A DNA stretch of 61,870 nt from CAWULT01 sp963923455 (lineage in GTDB: Bacteria > Acidobacteriota > Vicinamibacteria > Vicinamibacterales > UBA2999): contig CAWULT010000012.1 in the NCBI GenBank assembly GCA_963923455.1, positions 1 through 61,870 of the forward strand, given 5' to 3'. Position 1 is the stretch's first letter, and every line of letters starts with the position of its first letter. Made by a program: the position numbers and the translations under genes. The notes beneath the pieces were generated by a model, which saw only the letters and a program-made list of their open reading frames with translations, ran no database searches and was not told where the DNA came from. Below are positions 44,080-52,584 of the stretch, piece by piece.

Positions 44080-44735
44080 AGCGGGCTCTCTGGTTGTGCG
44101 CGGTGACGGCGGTGGTGCTGGCGCCGATCGTGGGGTCGGCGCAGGCGCCGGCGAAGCCGGCCACCACGGGCCGTGCCGGCGGCAAGCCGGCAGCGTCGGC
44201 TCCAGCAGGGCGCCGCGGCGGCGCCGCGGCAGCGCCGGCGCGCAAGCTCTCGCCCGGCGCGGGGCCGGTGATTCGATGGGAGACGGCGAAGGGCGCGTTC
44301 GAGATGGAGACGTACCCGAACGAGGCACCGAAGACGGTGGAGCACATCCTCGCGCTCGTGAAGCGGAACTTCTACAACGGGCACCGCGTGCACCGGCAGG
44401 TGCCCGGCTTCGTGGTGCAGTTCGGCGACCCGCTGTCGCGCGACGTGAGCAAGAAGCACCTGTGGGGCACCGGCGGCAGCATGTACGCGATTGGCGTCAA
44501 CGAGGCCAGCCCGTTGCACACGCACGTGGCGGGGGCGGTGGCCACCGCCCACCCCGGCGACCCACGCCAGGCCGACAGCCAGATGTACATCATGCTGGCA
44601 CCGCGCCACAGCCTGGACGGTGACTTCACCGTGTTCGGCCAGATCATCTCGGGCATGGACGTCGTGCAGAAGCTCGCGGTGGGCGACGTCATTCGAAGAG
44701 CGACCGTGATCGAACCGCCTGCGGCGCCGAAGTAG
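44076..44735 (+). CDS. Exported cyclophilin-type peptidyl-prolyl isomerase
   Basis: A 219-residue protein with a signal peptide (to about residue 24, IVGSAQAPA), an Ala/Gly/Pro-rich linker (25-60) and a cyclophilin domain: IRWETAKGAFEMETYPNEAPKTVEH (in parts), NFYNGHRVHRQVPGFVVQFGDP, SQMYIMLAPRHSLDGDFTVFGQII. It catalyses proline isomerisation in periplasmic folding. A GGAGG precedes the ATG, inside nth. Its last 47 bases overlap the convergent DUF72 gene. Confidence 0.92.
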   Translation: MKRALWLCAVTAVVLAPIVGSAQAPAKPATTGRAGGKPAASAPAGRRGGAAAAPARKLSPGAGPVIRWETAKGAFEMETYPNEAPKTVEHILALVKRNFYNGHRVHRQVPGFVVQFGDPLSRDVSKKHLWGTGGSMYAIGVNEASPLHTHVAGAVATAHPGDPRQADSQMYIMLAPRHSLDGDFTVFGQIISGMDVVQKLAVGDVIRRATVIEPPAAPK

Positions 44736-45693
44736 GCCGCGCCCCCCGCTCCACCAGAATGGCCTCGAGCTCCGGATAGCGCCTCCGGAGCTCGGGTGGA
44801 TACGCCCCCTCGATCGGCTGGCCCAGCTGGGCCTTCAGCATCACCGCGTTGACGACGGCCTTCGAGGCGAAGTGGTTGTTCGTATAGAGATACGACTTCT
44901 TCGTCAGCTGCGCCGCCGCGCCCGCCACGTCCGAGAACTCACGCAGTTCCTCTGCCGAGTAGAGGTAGTCGTAGCGGTCCTCGGCCTTCTCGTGGCGCCA
45001 CCACTGCGCGGCGTTCCGGCCGTGCAGCCGCATGTAGTAGAAGCTCGTGACGTTGGGCAGGTAGTTCTGCCGGATCGAGAACCGGAACTTCGGCTCGTCG
45101 ATCTGGGTCCATGCGGCGCCGTGCGCGCCGAGCAGCGCGAGCGTGTCCGCGATGCGGTCGCTCCAGCTGGCGTGCCGCAGCTCGACGGCCACCGGGTAGT
45201 CGCCGAAGGCCCGGAGCAGCCAGGCCAGGTAGTCGCGCGACGCCGGCGAGTCCCTGAAACTCGGCGGAAACTGCGCCAGCAGGGCACCGATCCGGCCCGA
45301 CGCCGCCAGTGGCTCGATGCCGCGGCGGTAGTCGTCGACGTCGCTGCGCGTCACCTCGGCGAGCAGGTCGAGCCACGCGCCCTCGGCGCCGGGCGCCGTC
45401 TCGAGCGCCGCCTGCCGGAACATCCGCGGGTGCGTGAACTTCTGATAGAGCTTCAGCGAGAACTCGAAGCCGGACGGCGTCCGGTCGACCCACGTGCGCG
45501 TCGCCTCGGTCCTCGGCTGGCCGTAGAAGGTCGAGTTCACCTCCACCGTGTCGAAGTGCTCGGCGTAGAACCGCAGCTCGTCGAACCCGGCCGTGCCCGC
45601 CTTCTTCGACCGCGTGCCCGGATAGAACAGGCCGTTCCAGGTGCCCGCGCCCGAGGGGTAGCTCCAGCCCGAGGTGCCGATGCGCAGCGCCAT
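44689..45693 (-). CDS. DUF72 family TIM-barrel protein
   Basis: A 334-residue protein starting LRIGTSGWSYPSGAGTWNGLFYP, with VEVNSTFYGQPR, FEFSLKLYQKFTHPRMF, GALLAQFPPSF, VAVELRHASW and FYYMRLHGRNAAQW, the signature of the DUF72 (YecE-like) family. The biochemical role is unknown. ATG 45693 gives the family start; a 22-codon upstream extension is possible. It is divergent from queE with a 43-base gap and its 3' end overlaps the cyclophilin gene tail to tail by 47 bases. Confidence 0.9.
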   Translation of the reverse strand: MALRIGTSGWSYPSGAGTWNGLFYPGTRSKKAGTAGFDELRFYAEHFDTVEVNSTFYGQPRTEATRTWVDRTPSGFEFSLKLYQKFTHPRMFRQAALETAPGAEGAWLDLLAEVTRSDVDDYRRGIEPLAASGRIGALLAQFPPSFRDSPASRDYLAWLLRAFGDYPVAVELRHASWSDRIADTLALLGAHGAAWTQIDEPKFRFSIRQNYLPNVTSFYYMRLHGRNAAQWWRHEKAEDRYDYLYSAEELREFSDVAGAAAQLTKKSYLYTNNHFASKAVVNAVMLKAQLGQPIEGAYPPELRRRYPELEAILVERGARPTSAPQAVRSRSLFE

Positions 45694-45736
45694 GCCGTGA
45701 TTGTCCCCCGGCTGCGGCCCGTCCGCCCGGGCGATA

Positions 45737-46387
45737 ATGAAAGGGTTGCTGACCCTCAACGAAATCTTCTTCTCGATCCAGGGCGAGTCCTCCTACGCGG
45801 GGCGCCCGTGCGTGTTCGTCCGCCTGACGGCCTGCGACCTGCGGTGCTCGTGGTGCGACACTCCGTACGCGTTCCACGAGGGCGGCAAGCGGTCGCTCGA
45901 CTCGATCCTGGCGGAGGTGGAGTCTCACCCGTGCCAGCTCGTCGAGGTCACCGGCGGCGAGCCGCTGCTCCAGGAAGGCGTGTATCCCCTGATGGAGGGC
46001 CTGCTCGCGCGCGGCAAGCAGGTGCTGCTCGAAACCGGCGGACACCGCAGCACGGCGCGGGTCCCGGAGGCGGTGGTCGCCATCCTCGACGTCAAGTGCC
46101 CGGGCAGCGGCGAGGCGCACAAGATGGACTGGTCGAACCTGGAGCGGTTGCGCCCGCACGACGAGGTGAAGTTCGTCGTGAAGGACCGGGCCGACTACGA
46201 CTACGCGCGCGACGTCATCGCCCGCTACGACCTGGCCAGCCGGGCCGCCGCCATCCACCTGTCGCCGGTGCACGGCGTGCTGCATCCGCGGACGCTGTCG
46301 GAGTGGGTGCTGGCCGACGGCGTGCCCGCGCGCGTGCAGATGCAGCTGCACAAGATCATCTGGTCGCCGGAGACGCGTGGTGTCTGA
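45737..46387 (+). CDS. queE: 7-carboxy-7-deazaguanine synthase
   Basis: Radical-SAM enzyme of queuosine precursor synthesis that contracts carboxy-tetrahydropterin to carboxydeazaguanine. It is 216 residues. The N-terminal LNEIFFSIQGESSYAGRPCVFVRL is diagnostic. The cluster ligands are Cys33-x3-Cys37-x2-Cys40 in CDLRCSWCD, and the SAM-site VEVTGGEPLLQ follows. ATG 45737 is chosen over a GTG at 45701. It overlaps queC by 11 bases. Confidence 0.95.
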   Translation: MKGLLTLNEIFFSIQGESSYAGRPCVFVRLTACDLRCSWCDTPYAFHEGGKRSLDSILAEVESHPCQLVEVTGGEPLLQEGVYPLMEGLLARGKQVLLETGGHRSTARVPEAVVAILDVKCPGSGEAHKMDWSNLERLRPHDEVKFVVKDRADYDYARDVIARYDLASRAAAIHLSPVHGVLHPRTLSEWVLADGVPARVQMQLHKIIWSPETRGV

Positions 46388-47054
46388 CGCGGTCGTCCTG
46401 TTGAGCGGCGGGCTCGACTCGTACACCGCCGCCGCCATCGCGCGTGAGGACGGCTTTCGCCTGCACGCGCTCACGGTGCGCTACGGGCAACGGCACGCCA
46501 GGGAGCTCGAGTCGGCGCGCGCCGTTGCGGCGTGGCTCGGCGTGGCGCGTCACGTCGAGATCGACGTGGATCTGTCGCGCTTCGGCGGCTCATCGCTGAC
46601 GTCGGACATGCCGGTGCCGAAGGACCGGCCCATCGACCCGGCCGTCATCCCGTCCACCTACGTGCCCGCGCGCAACACGATCTTCCTGTCGATCGCGCTC
46701 GGCTGGGCCGAGGTGCTCGACGCGCGGGACCTTGTCATCGGCGTCAACGCGCTCGACTACTCCGGCTACCCGGACTGCCGTCCCGAGTTCATCGCGGCGT
46801 TCGAACGGCTCGCCACGCTGGCCACGGCCCGGGGCGTCGGCGGGGCCCGGTTCCGCGTGCACGCCCCGCTGATGACCCTGTCGAAGGTGGAGATCATCCG
46901 CCGCGGCCTCTCGCTCGGCCTCGATTACGGGCTGACGCACAGCTGCTACGATCCGGATGCCGCCGGCCGGCCCTGCGGCCGGTGCGACAGCTGCGTGCTG
47001 CGCGCGGCGGGCTTCGCCGGAGCCGGCGTCGCGGATCCGGCCCTGTCCCCATGA
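46377..47054 (+). CDS. queC: 7-cyano-7-deazaguanine synthase
   Basis: Converts carboxydeazaguanine to preQ0 with ATP and ammonia, 225 residues. The PP-loop LLSGGLDSYTAA is near residue 9, and the zinc-binding Cys cluster CYDPDAAGRPCGRCDSC is near the C-terminus, both complete. SLTSDMPVPKDRPIDP and STYVPARNTIFLSIALGWAE match the family. It starts at GTG 46377 (or GTG 46380) inside queE, and its stop overlaps the alaX ATG (ATGA at 47051). queD and queF are not in the window. Confidence 0.95.
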   Translation: MVSDAVVLLSGGLDSYTAAAIAREDGFRLHALTVRYGQRHARELESARAVAAWLGVARHVEIDVDLSRFGGSSLTSDMPVPKDRPIDPAVIPSTYVPARNTIFLSIALGWAEVLDARDLVIGVNALDYSGYPDCRPEFIAAFERLATLATARGVGGARFRVHAPLMTLSKVEIIRRGLSLGLDYGLTHSCYDPDAAGRPCGRCDSCVLRAAGFAGAGVADPALSP

Positions 47055-48241
47055 CCGATCGCCTCTACTACACCGACCCGTACCTGCGGACGTTCGACGC
47101 CACCGTCGTCCGCACGCTCGACCACGAAGGCCGCCCCGCCGTGGTGCTGGACCGCACGGCGTTCTACCCGACGTCAGGGGGGCAGCCGTTCGACGTCGGA
47201 CGGCTCGGCTCGTCCGCCGTGCTCGACGTGGTCGACCTCGACGGCCTGGTCGCCCACGTGGTCGATGCGCCGCTTGCCGACGGCACGCCGGTCACGGGCG
47301 AGATCGACTGGGCGCGGCGCTTCGACCACATGCAGCAGCACACGGGGCAACACGTGCTGTCGGCCGCGCTCGATCGGTTGTTCGGCGACCGGACGGTCAG
47401 CTTCTACATGGGCGCGGCCGTGTCGACGATCGACCTCGCGCGGGAGCTCCCGCCGGCCGACCTGGAGCGCGGCGTCGACGAGGCCAACCGGATCGTCTGG
47501 GAGGATCGGCCCGTCTCCATCCGCTTCGCGTCCGACGACGAGGCCCGCGCGATGCCGCTGCGGAAGGAATCGGCCCGCACTGGCGAGCTGCGGCTGATCG
47601 ACGTCGAGGGCTTCGACCTGTCGGCGTGCGGCGGCACGCACGTGGCGCGCACGGGCGCCGTCGGACTCATCGCCGTCGTGCACGCGGAGCGCTTCAAGGG
47701 CGGCCAGCGGGTGACGTTCGTCTGCGGCGCCAGGGCCCTGCGCGTGCTGCGCGAACACCGCGACGCCGTGGCCGGCTCGGTGAAGGCGATCTCGGTGCTG
47801 CCGCAGGAACTGCCCGCGGCGGTGGAGAAGGTGCAGACCGAGGCCAAGGCGTTGCGCAAGCAGGTGTCGAGCCTGCAGGTGCGGCTGGCCGCGCAGGAGG
47901 CGGCGCAGCTGCTGGCAGCCACGTCCCCGGGCCCCGACGGCGTCAGGCGCGTCGTCACGGTCTACGAGGGGTGGGACGCCAACGGCCTCAAGGCGATTGC
48001 GTCGTCGCTGGCCGCACACGGGCAGGCCGCCGTGGCGCTCGTCTCCGGGGCCTCGCCGGCGCTGGTCGTGGTCGCCCGATCCGAGGGGGTGGCGGTGGAC
48101 GCCTCGGCCGTCCTGGCGCAGCTCACGGCGCGCTTCGGAGGCCGCGGCGGCGGCAAGGCGGGGCTGGCGCAGGCCGGCGGACTCGACGCCGCACCCGATG
48201 CCGTCGCCGCGGCCGTCCACGACCTCCTTTTGACAAACTAA
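47051..48241 (+). CDS. Alanyl-tRNA editing protein (AlaX-L type) with DHHA1 domain
   Basis: A 396-residue trans-editing hydrolase that removes serine or glycine mischarged on tRNA-Ala. The N-terminal region reads VVLDRTAFYPTSGGQPFDVG. The zinc ligands are in HMQQHTGQHVLSAAL (HxxxH) and DLSACGGTHVARTG (CxxxH). A coiled coil (AAVEKVQTEAKALRKQVSSL) leads to a C-terminal DHHA1 domain ending GGRGGGKAGLAQAGG. The catalytic synthetase part is absent, as expected for AlaX. It is translationally coupled to queC. The exporter promoter overlaps its last codons. Confidence 0.92.
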   Translation: MTDRLYYTDPYLRTFDATVVRTLDHEGRPAVVLDRTAFYPTSGGQPFDVGRLGSSAVLDVVDLDGLVAHVVDAPLADGTPVTGEIDWARRFDHMQQHTGQHVLSAALDRLFGDRTVSFYMGAAVSTIDLARELPPADLERGVDEANRIVWEDRPVSIRFASDDEARAMPLRKESARTGELRLIDVEGFDLSACGGTHVARTGAVGLIAVVHAERFKGGQRVTFVCGARALRVLREHRDAVAGSVKAISVLPQELPAAVEKVQTEAKALRKQVSSLQVRLAAQEAAQLLAATSPGPDGVRRVVTVYEGWDANGLKAIASSLAAHGQAAVALVSGASPALVVVARSEGVAVDASAVLAQLTARFGGRGGGKAGLAQAGGLDAAPDAVAAAVHDLLLTN

Positions 48242-48258
48242 ACTGAACCGTTCAGTAT
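48230..48258 (+). promoter_or_regulatory. Promoter of the ABC exporter/TetR operon
   Basis: -35 TTGACA (48230-48235, perfect) overlaps the end of alaX; a 17-base spacer leads to CAGTAT (48253-48258) as a modest -10. The ATG of the ATPase gene lies 24 bases further on, behind CCGGAGG. The spacer contains a perfect palindrome (separate entry). Confidence 0.65.
48242..48256. promoter_or_regulatory. Putative TetR operator (15-bp perfect palindrome)
   Basis: ACTGAAC-C-GTTCAGT: two perfect 7-bp half-sites around one central base, located between the -35 and -10 boxes. This is the size and position of many TetR-family operators. The TetR regulator at 49857 is the third gene of the same operon, which suggests self-repression. 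Confidence 0.72.
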
Positions 48259-48281
48259 TGCCGCTCCGGAGGCGCTGCCTG

Positions 48282-49070
48282 ATGATCCGCGTACAGAACC
48301 TCGTGAAGACCTTTGGCGACGTGAAGGCGGTGGCGGACGTCTCGTTCGAGGTGAAGGCCGGCGAGATCTTCGCGTTCCTGGGCCCGAACGGCGCCGGCAA
48401 GACCACCACCATCCAGATGCTCACGACGCTCCTGCGCCCCACGAGCGGCGGCGTCACGCTCGACGGGCTCGATCCCGCCGAGCGTCCACTCGAGGCGCGC
48501 CAGCGCTTCGGCATCGTGTTCCAGGACCCGAGCCTCGACGGCGAGCTCACCGCCTGGGAGAACATGGACATCCACGGCGTGCTCTACCACGTGCCACGCA
48601 AGGTCCGGCACGAGCGCATCGAGACGCTGCTGAAGCTGTTCGAGCTGTGGGAGCGCAAGGACGCGTACGTGAAGACCTTCTCGGGCGGCATGAAGCGGCG
48701 CCTCGAAATCGCGCGCGGCCTGCTGCACACGCCGAGAATCCTGTTCCTCGACGAGCCCACGCTGGGCCTGGACCCGCAGAGCCGCAATCAGCTCTGGACG
48801 CACGTGAAGCACCTCAACGACACCGAGGGCGTCACCGTGTTCCTGACCACGCACTACATGGACGAGGCCGACCGGGTGGCCCACCGCGTCGCCGTGATCG
48901 ACCACGGCCGGATCGTGGCGCAAGGCTCGCCAGCCGAGCTCAAGCAGCAGACGGGGACCGATTCGCTCGAGGGCGCCTTCCTCGCGCTCACCGGGTCGAC
49001 GATCCGCGACGAGCGCGTCGACGGCGGCACGGACCAGATGCGCCAGATGGCGCGGATGTGGAGGCGTTAG
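48282..49070 (+). CDS. ABC exporter ATP-binding protein (DrrA/multidrug type)
   Basis: A 262-residue ATPase: Walker A GPNGAGKT near residue 37, Q-loop FQDPSLDGEL, signature FSGGMKRRLEIARGL, Walker B ILFLDEPTLGLD and switch His in TTHYMDEADRV. It belongs to the DrrA/NatA group that pairs with ABC-2 permeases to export drugs, lipids or polysaccharide. ATG 48282 lies behind CCGGAGG; the frame is open slightly upstream without family similarity. The permease starts 2 bases after its stop. Confidence 0.94.
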   Translation: MIRVQNLVKTFGDVKAVADVSFEVKAGEIFAFLGPNGAGKTTTIQMLTTLLRPTSGGVTLDGLDPAERPLEARQRFGIVFQDPSLDGELTAWENMDIHGVLYHVPRKVRHERIETLLKLFELWERKDAYVKTFSGGMKRRLEIARGLLHTPRILFLDEPTLGLDPQSRNQLWTHVKHLNDTEGVTVFLTTHYMDEADRVAHRVAVIDHGRIVAQGSPAELKQQTGTDSLEGAFLALTGSTIRDERVDGGTDQMRQMARMWRR

Positions 49071-49072
49071 AC

Positions 49073-49819
49073 GTGGGCGTGATCTACATCCTCTGGCTTC
49101 GCGAAGTGAAGCGCTACTTGCGCTCCCGCCCGCAGATCATCGCATCGCTGGCGCAGCCGATGCTGTATCTGCTCGTGCTCGGCTTCGGCCTGGGGCCGGT
49201 GTTCCAGCAGTCGGGGCAGGGGAGCTACGTGCAGTTCATCGCGCCAGGCGTGATTGGCATGGGCATCCTGTTCACGTCGATCTTCTCGGGAATCGGGCTG
49301 CTCTGGGACCGGCAGTTCGGCTTTCTGAAGGAGACGCTGGTGGCGCCGGTGCCGCGGCTGCAGATCATGGCGGGACGGACGCTCGGGGGGGCGACGATTG
49401 CGATGATCCAGGGCACGCTCGTGCTCGTCGTGTGCCTCATCGCGGGCTTCCGGCCCGAGAGCCTGGCCGCGCTGCCGCTGGCGCTGCTCTTCATGGCGCT
49501 GACGGCCGTCGTGTTCGCGGCACTCGGCACGGCGATCGGATCGAGCCTCAAGGACATGCAGGGCTTCCAGCTCATCATGAACTTCATGGTCATGCCGATC
49601 TTCTTCCTGTCGGGCGCCCTGTTCCCGCTCGACAACCTGCCCACGGCGCTCGCGGCGGCCACCCGGCTCGACCCCCTCTCGTACGGGATCGACGGGCTGC
49701 GCGGGGCGCTCATCGGGTTTGCCAGCTTCAGCCCCCTGACGAACCTGGCGGTGCTCGCCGTGGTGGCGGCGTTGTTCCTGGTGCTTGGCGCGCGGGCGTT
49801 CTCGCGCATCCAGGCGTGA
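49073..49819 (+). CDS. ABC-2 type exporter permease
   Basis: A 248-residue membrane protein with six helices of the DrrB/ABC-2 family: WLREVKRYLRSRPQIIASLAQPMLYLLVLG at the start (in two parts), GIGLLWDRQFGFLKETLVAPVPR as the cytoplasmic coupling region, and FLSGALFPLDNLP and LDPLSYGIDGLRGAL as the C-terminal ABC-2 signature. It starts at GTG 49073. The substrate is unknown. Co-regulation with the TetR gene suggests export of a toxic or signalling compound. Confidence 0.92.
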   Translation: MGVIYILWLREVKRYLRSRPQIIASLAQPMLYLLVLGFGLGPVFQQSGQGSYVQFIAPGVIGMGILFTSIFSGIGLLWDRQFGFLKETLVAPVPRLQIMAGRTLGGATIAMIQGTLVLVVCLIAGFRPESLAALPLALLFMALTAVVFAALGTAIGSSLKDMQGFQLIMNFMVMPIFFLSGALFPLDNLPTALAAATRLDPLSYGIDGLRGALIGFASFSPLTNLAVLAVVAALFLVLGARAFSRIQA

Positions 49820-49856
49820 CCGGCATGGCGCGGCGGCCTCCCGGTCTCCGTTGACG

Positions 49857-50513
49857 ATGGCGCGCACCCGCAGTGCCCGGGCCCACGACGGCGTGCTCGA
49901 TGCCGCGCTGCAGCTCTTCGCGCGGCGGGGCGTCGACGCCACCAGCATGGACGCCATCTCGGCCGAGTCGGGTGTCAGCAAGGCCACCATCTACAAGCAC
50001 TGGGCCGACAAGGACGCGTTGTGTCTCGAGGTGCTGGCACGGCTGCACGGTCGCGACCAGCCGCTGCCCGACCTCGATTCGGGCGACGTGGCGGCCGACA
50101 TCCTGTCGGTGCTGACCTACGAGCCGCCGCCGGAGTTCGCAGAACTGCGGATGCGGATCATGCCGCACCTGATGGCGCACGCGGCGCGCAACCCCGCCTT
50201 CGGCAAGGCGTGGCAGGCGAGCGTGTTCGACCCTCCGCGACAGCAGTTGCGTGCGATTCTCGACCGCGCGGTGTCGCGCGGTGTCCTGCCGCGCTCGCTC
50301 GACCGGGACGTGGCGATCGCGCTGCTGCTGGGGCCGATGATGTACGCCCACGTCCAGAAGGTGATGCAGCGTCAGCCGCCGGCCGGGCTGGCCGTGGCGG
50401 CGGTGGCGTCGTTCTGGAAGGCGTTCGGCGGTGAGCCGGGCGCGGGCGGCACGGCGGCCGCGCGGCGTGGCCGCGCGAAGACGCCGGGCGTGCGAAGGCG
50501 AGCCGGTCAGTAG
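49857..50513 (+). CDS. TetR family transcriptional regulator
   Basis: A 218-residue repressor. The N-terminal helix-turn-helix is VLDAALQLFARRGVDATSMDAISAESGVSKATIYKHWADKDAL (read in parts, residues 12-55). The ligand-binding domain resembles AcrR-type regulators, followed by a basic, Gly/Ala-rich tail. It is the third gene of the exporter operon, 37 bases after the permease, and most likely binds the palindrome at 48242-48256. ATG 49857 directly precedes the DNA-binding domain. Its end overlaps the convergent minus-strand gene by 7 bases. Confidence 0.93.
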   Translation: MARTRSARAHDGVLDAALQLFARRGVDATSMDAISAESGVSKATIYKHWADKDALCLEVLARLHGRDQPLPDLDSGDVAADILSVLTYEPPPEFAELRMRIMPHLMAHAARNPAFGKAWQASVFDPPRQQLRAILDRAVSRGVLPRSLDRDVAIALLLGPMMYAHVQKVMQRQPPAGLAVAAVASFWKAFGGEPGAGGTAAARRGRAKTPGVRRRAGQ

Positions 50514-51007
50514 ACTCCGGCTGGATCCTCGAGGGGCCCGGAGAGGATGACGTGCCGAACGTCATCGATCGACGACAGGCCGCCCGGCGCCGCGCCGCCC
50601 CATTCGAACCGGGTCTCGTCCGGCGTCCAGTGGAACAGCACGGCCCGCCACGCCCGGCTGGGACCACCGCGCTCGTAGTAAACGAGGCAGCGCTCGTACG
50701 AGCAGCCGGCCGCGACGAGCCGGCGCAGCGGCAGCCGCGCGTCGCCGGTCGCGTCGCCGGCCCGGAAGGCGGCTCCCGGCTCGGCGATGTCGAGCGCCCG
50801 ACCGCCGAACAGCGCCTGCAGCTCCGCCCGGACGCCGAGCGGCAGCCCTCTGAGGGACGTGACGATCTGGAAGCCGTCGTCCCGCAGGTGAGTCCGGAGC
50901 TCGCCGGAGAGCGTCGCCGTGGGCGCCGCCTGGCCGCGGGCGGCGACGGCCGACCAGATGCCCAGGCCGATCGCGCAGAGCACGCCGAGAAGTCGTGTGT
51001 GACGCAT
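50507..51007 (-). CDS. Exported protein of unknown function
   Basis: A 166-residue protein with a signal peptide (about 1-26, LLGVLCAIGLGIWSAVAARG) and a small beta-rich domain: ATLSGELRTHLRDDGFQIVTS, a Cys pair in AAGCSYERCLVYYERGG, and LFHWTPDETRFEWGG near the end. I recognise no family. It starts 31 bases after the end of the carboxypeptidase gene, so it may be read from the same transcript. Codon use resembles its neighbours. Confidence 0.7.
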   Translation of the reverse strand: MRHTRLLGVLCAIGLGIWSAVAARGQAAPTATLSGELRTHLRDDGFQIVTSLRGLPLGVRAELQALFGGRALDIAEPGAAFRAGDATGDARLPLRRLVAAGCSYERCLVYYERGGPSRAWRAVLFHWTPDETRFEWGGAAPGGLSSIDDVRHVILSGPLEDPAGVY

Positions 51008-51037
51008 GTGGAACTCGATCCGGCGTTGGTCGCGCCC

Positions 51038-52579
51038 TTACGGACCGACGCGCCTGAACGACGCGATTCGGACGGCCATCCGGTCCACCGCGTCGGTGGC
51101 CTCGGTGCCGGTGCCCTCGAAGTTGTTCAGCAGGATCACGAAGGCCAGGTGTTCGCCCTCGGCCGTCGTCGCGTAGCCGGCCAGCGTGCGGATGTTCGAC
51201 ATCGTGCCGGTCTTGGCCAGCACGCGGCCCTCGGCTGCCGTCCCCTTCATCCGCCGCGCCAGAGAGCCGTCCACGCCGGCCACCGGCAGTGCCGCCACGA
51301 ACGGCGAGCGTCCCGTCGGGTCGTGCATCCGGGCCAGCACGGCCAGCAGCGCCTCGGGGGCGATCACGCTCCGGCGCGACAGACCCGAGCCGTCCACCAG
51401 CTGCACGCCGTCGGGCGGGACGTTCCACGCCGTCAGGCGCGCCCGAAGCCCGCCGAGCGCGGCGTCGTTGGTGGGCACGTCCGCCGGCACCGCGTTCAGC
51501 CGCATCACGGCCTCCGCGTAGAGGTTGATGCTGTCCTTCAGCAAGGGCCTCACGATGGCCGAGAGCGGCGACGACATGTGGCCGGCGATCAGCGTCTCGG
51601 CCGTGAGGACGGGCCGCGGGCGGATGTCGTCGACGTCGAAGGCCCCGCCCGGCACCTGGACGCCGGCCGCCACGAGCGCGCCGCGCAGCCGCTGCGCGAA
51701 CCACAGCGTCGGGTTGCCCACGGCCACGGCGAGGCGAGCCGCGGGGCCTCCCGCGGGCACCGAACCCGCCACGGTCAGGGGCGTCTCGCCCGGCCGCTGT
51801 TCGGGCCAGATGAAGGCACGCGAACCCGGCGCGCCGGTCGCCGTGCGATTGACGAGGGCGCGCCCGGCGGCGTTCGGATCGGGCACCATCGTCGTGGGCT
51901 GGCCCTCGGCCGCGCCCGCGAGCACCCGAAGCCCCGTCACGTTCTGGTCCGCGTTGAGGGCGCCGAAGACGGCGCCGGTGGGGTAGCCCAGGTCGTCCCA
52001 CGTCCACGCGAGCTGGGGCCGTGGCTCCTCCACCTGATCGTCGTCGGCGACGATCAGGCCCTCGATGCGCGTCACCTTGCCGGCCAGCACCTGCGCCAGC
52101 GCCGATACGTCTGCGCCGGCCGGGCCGCTCCACGTGGGGTCGCCGTGGCCCACCACGACGAGGTCGCCCTTGAGCACGCCGTCTTCGATCGGACCGGTCG
52201 CGTGGAGCTCGGTCAGGAAGGTGTAGTCCCAGCCGACAGCCTCGGCCGCGGAGGCCACGCTGACCAGCTTGGCTGTCGAGGCTGGAATCAGCAGCGTCCG
52301 GGGGTTCAGCTCGAACAGACGCTCGCGACGGTCGAGCGACTCCACGACGACGCCCCACGCCCCGTGCCGAACGCCGGGCAGGGCGGTGGCGGCCACGAGG
52401 TCCGCCCGCAGGGCCTGCACGGCCGCCGCGCCTTCGGCCGGGGGGGCGACTGCGCCGGGAGCCGCCGCGCCGCCTCTCCTGCCGGCTGGGGTCTCACCCG
52501 GTGTCGCCGGGACACGCGTGGCGCACCCCGCGGCCAGCAGTCCGAGGACACAGACGGCCCGGAGTGCGGCGCGTCGCAT
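51038..52579 (-). CDS. dacB: D-alanyl-D-alanine carboxypeptidase/endopeptidase (PBP4, S13 family), lipoprotein
   Basis: A 513-residue penicillin-binding protein that trims or cleaves peptidoglycan cross-links. A lipobox (LLAAG-Cys19) suggests a lipid-anchored periplasmic protein, which is unusual for the family. The active-site motifs are Ser101-Thr-Ala-Lys104, SINLYAE (SxN) and AKTGTMSN (KTG), with the S13-type insert GALNADQNVTGL between them. Length and order match DacB. It is downstream of, and co-oriented with, the Gld-like ABC operon (5-base gap to the DUF4340 gene), so one transcript is possible. Confidence 0.92.
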   Translation of the reverse strand: MRRAALRAVCVLGLLAAGCATRVPATPGETPAGRRGGAAAPGAVAPPAEGAAAVQALRADLVAATALPGVRHGAWGVVVESLDRRERLFELNPRTLLIPASTAKLVSVASAAEAVGWDYTFLTELHATGPIEDGVLKGDLVVVGHGDPTWSGPAGADVSALAQVLAGKVTRIEGLIVADDDQVEEPRPQLAWTWDDLGYPTGAVFGALNADQNVTGLRVLAGAAEGQPTTMVPDPNAAGRALVNRTATGAPGSRAFIWPEQRPGETPLTVAGSVPAGGPAARLAVAVGNPTLWFAQRLRGALVAAGVQVPGGAFDVDDIRPRPVLTAETLIAGHMSSPLSAIVRPLLKDSINLYAEAVMRLNAVPADVPTNDAALGGLRARLTAWNVPPDGVQLVDGSGLSRRSVIAPEALLAVLARMHDPTGRSPFVAALPVAGVDGSLARRMKGTAAEGRVLAKTGTMSNIRTLAGYATTAEGEHLAFVILLNNFEGTGTEATDAVDRMAVRIASFRRVGP

Positions 52580-52584
52580 CAGCG

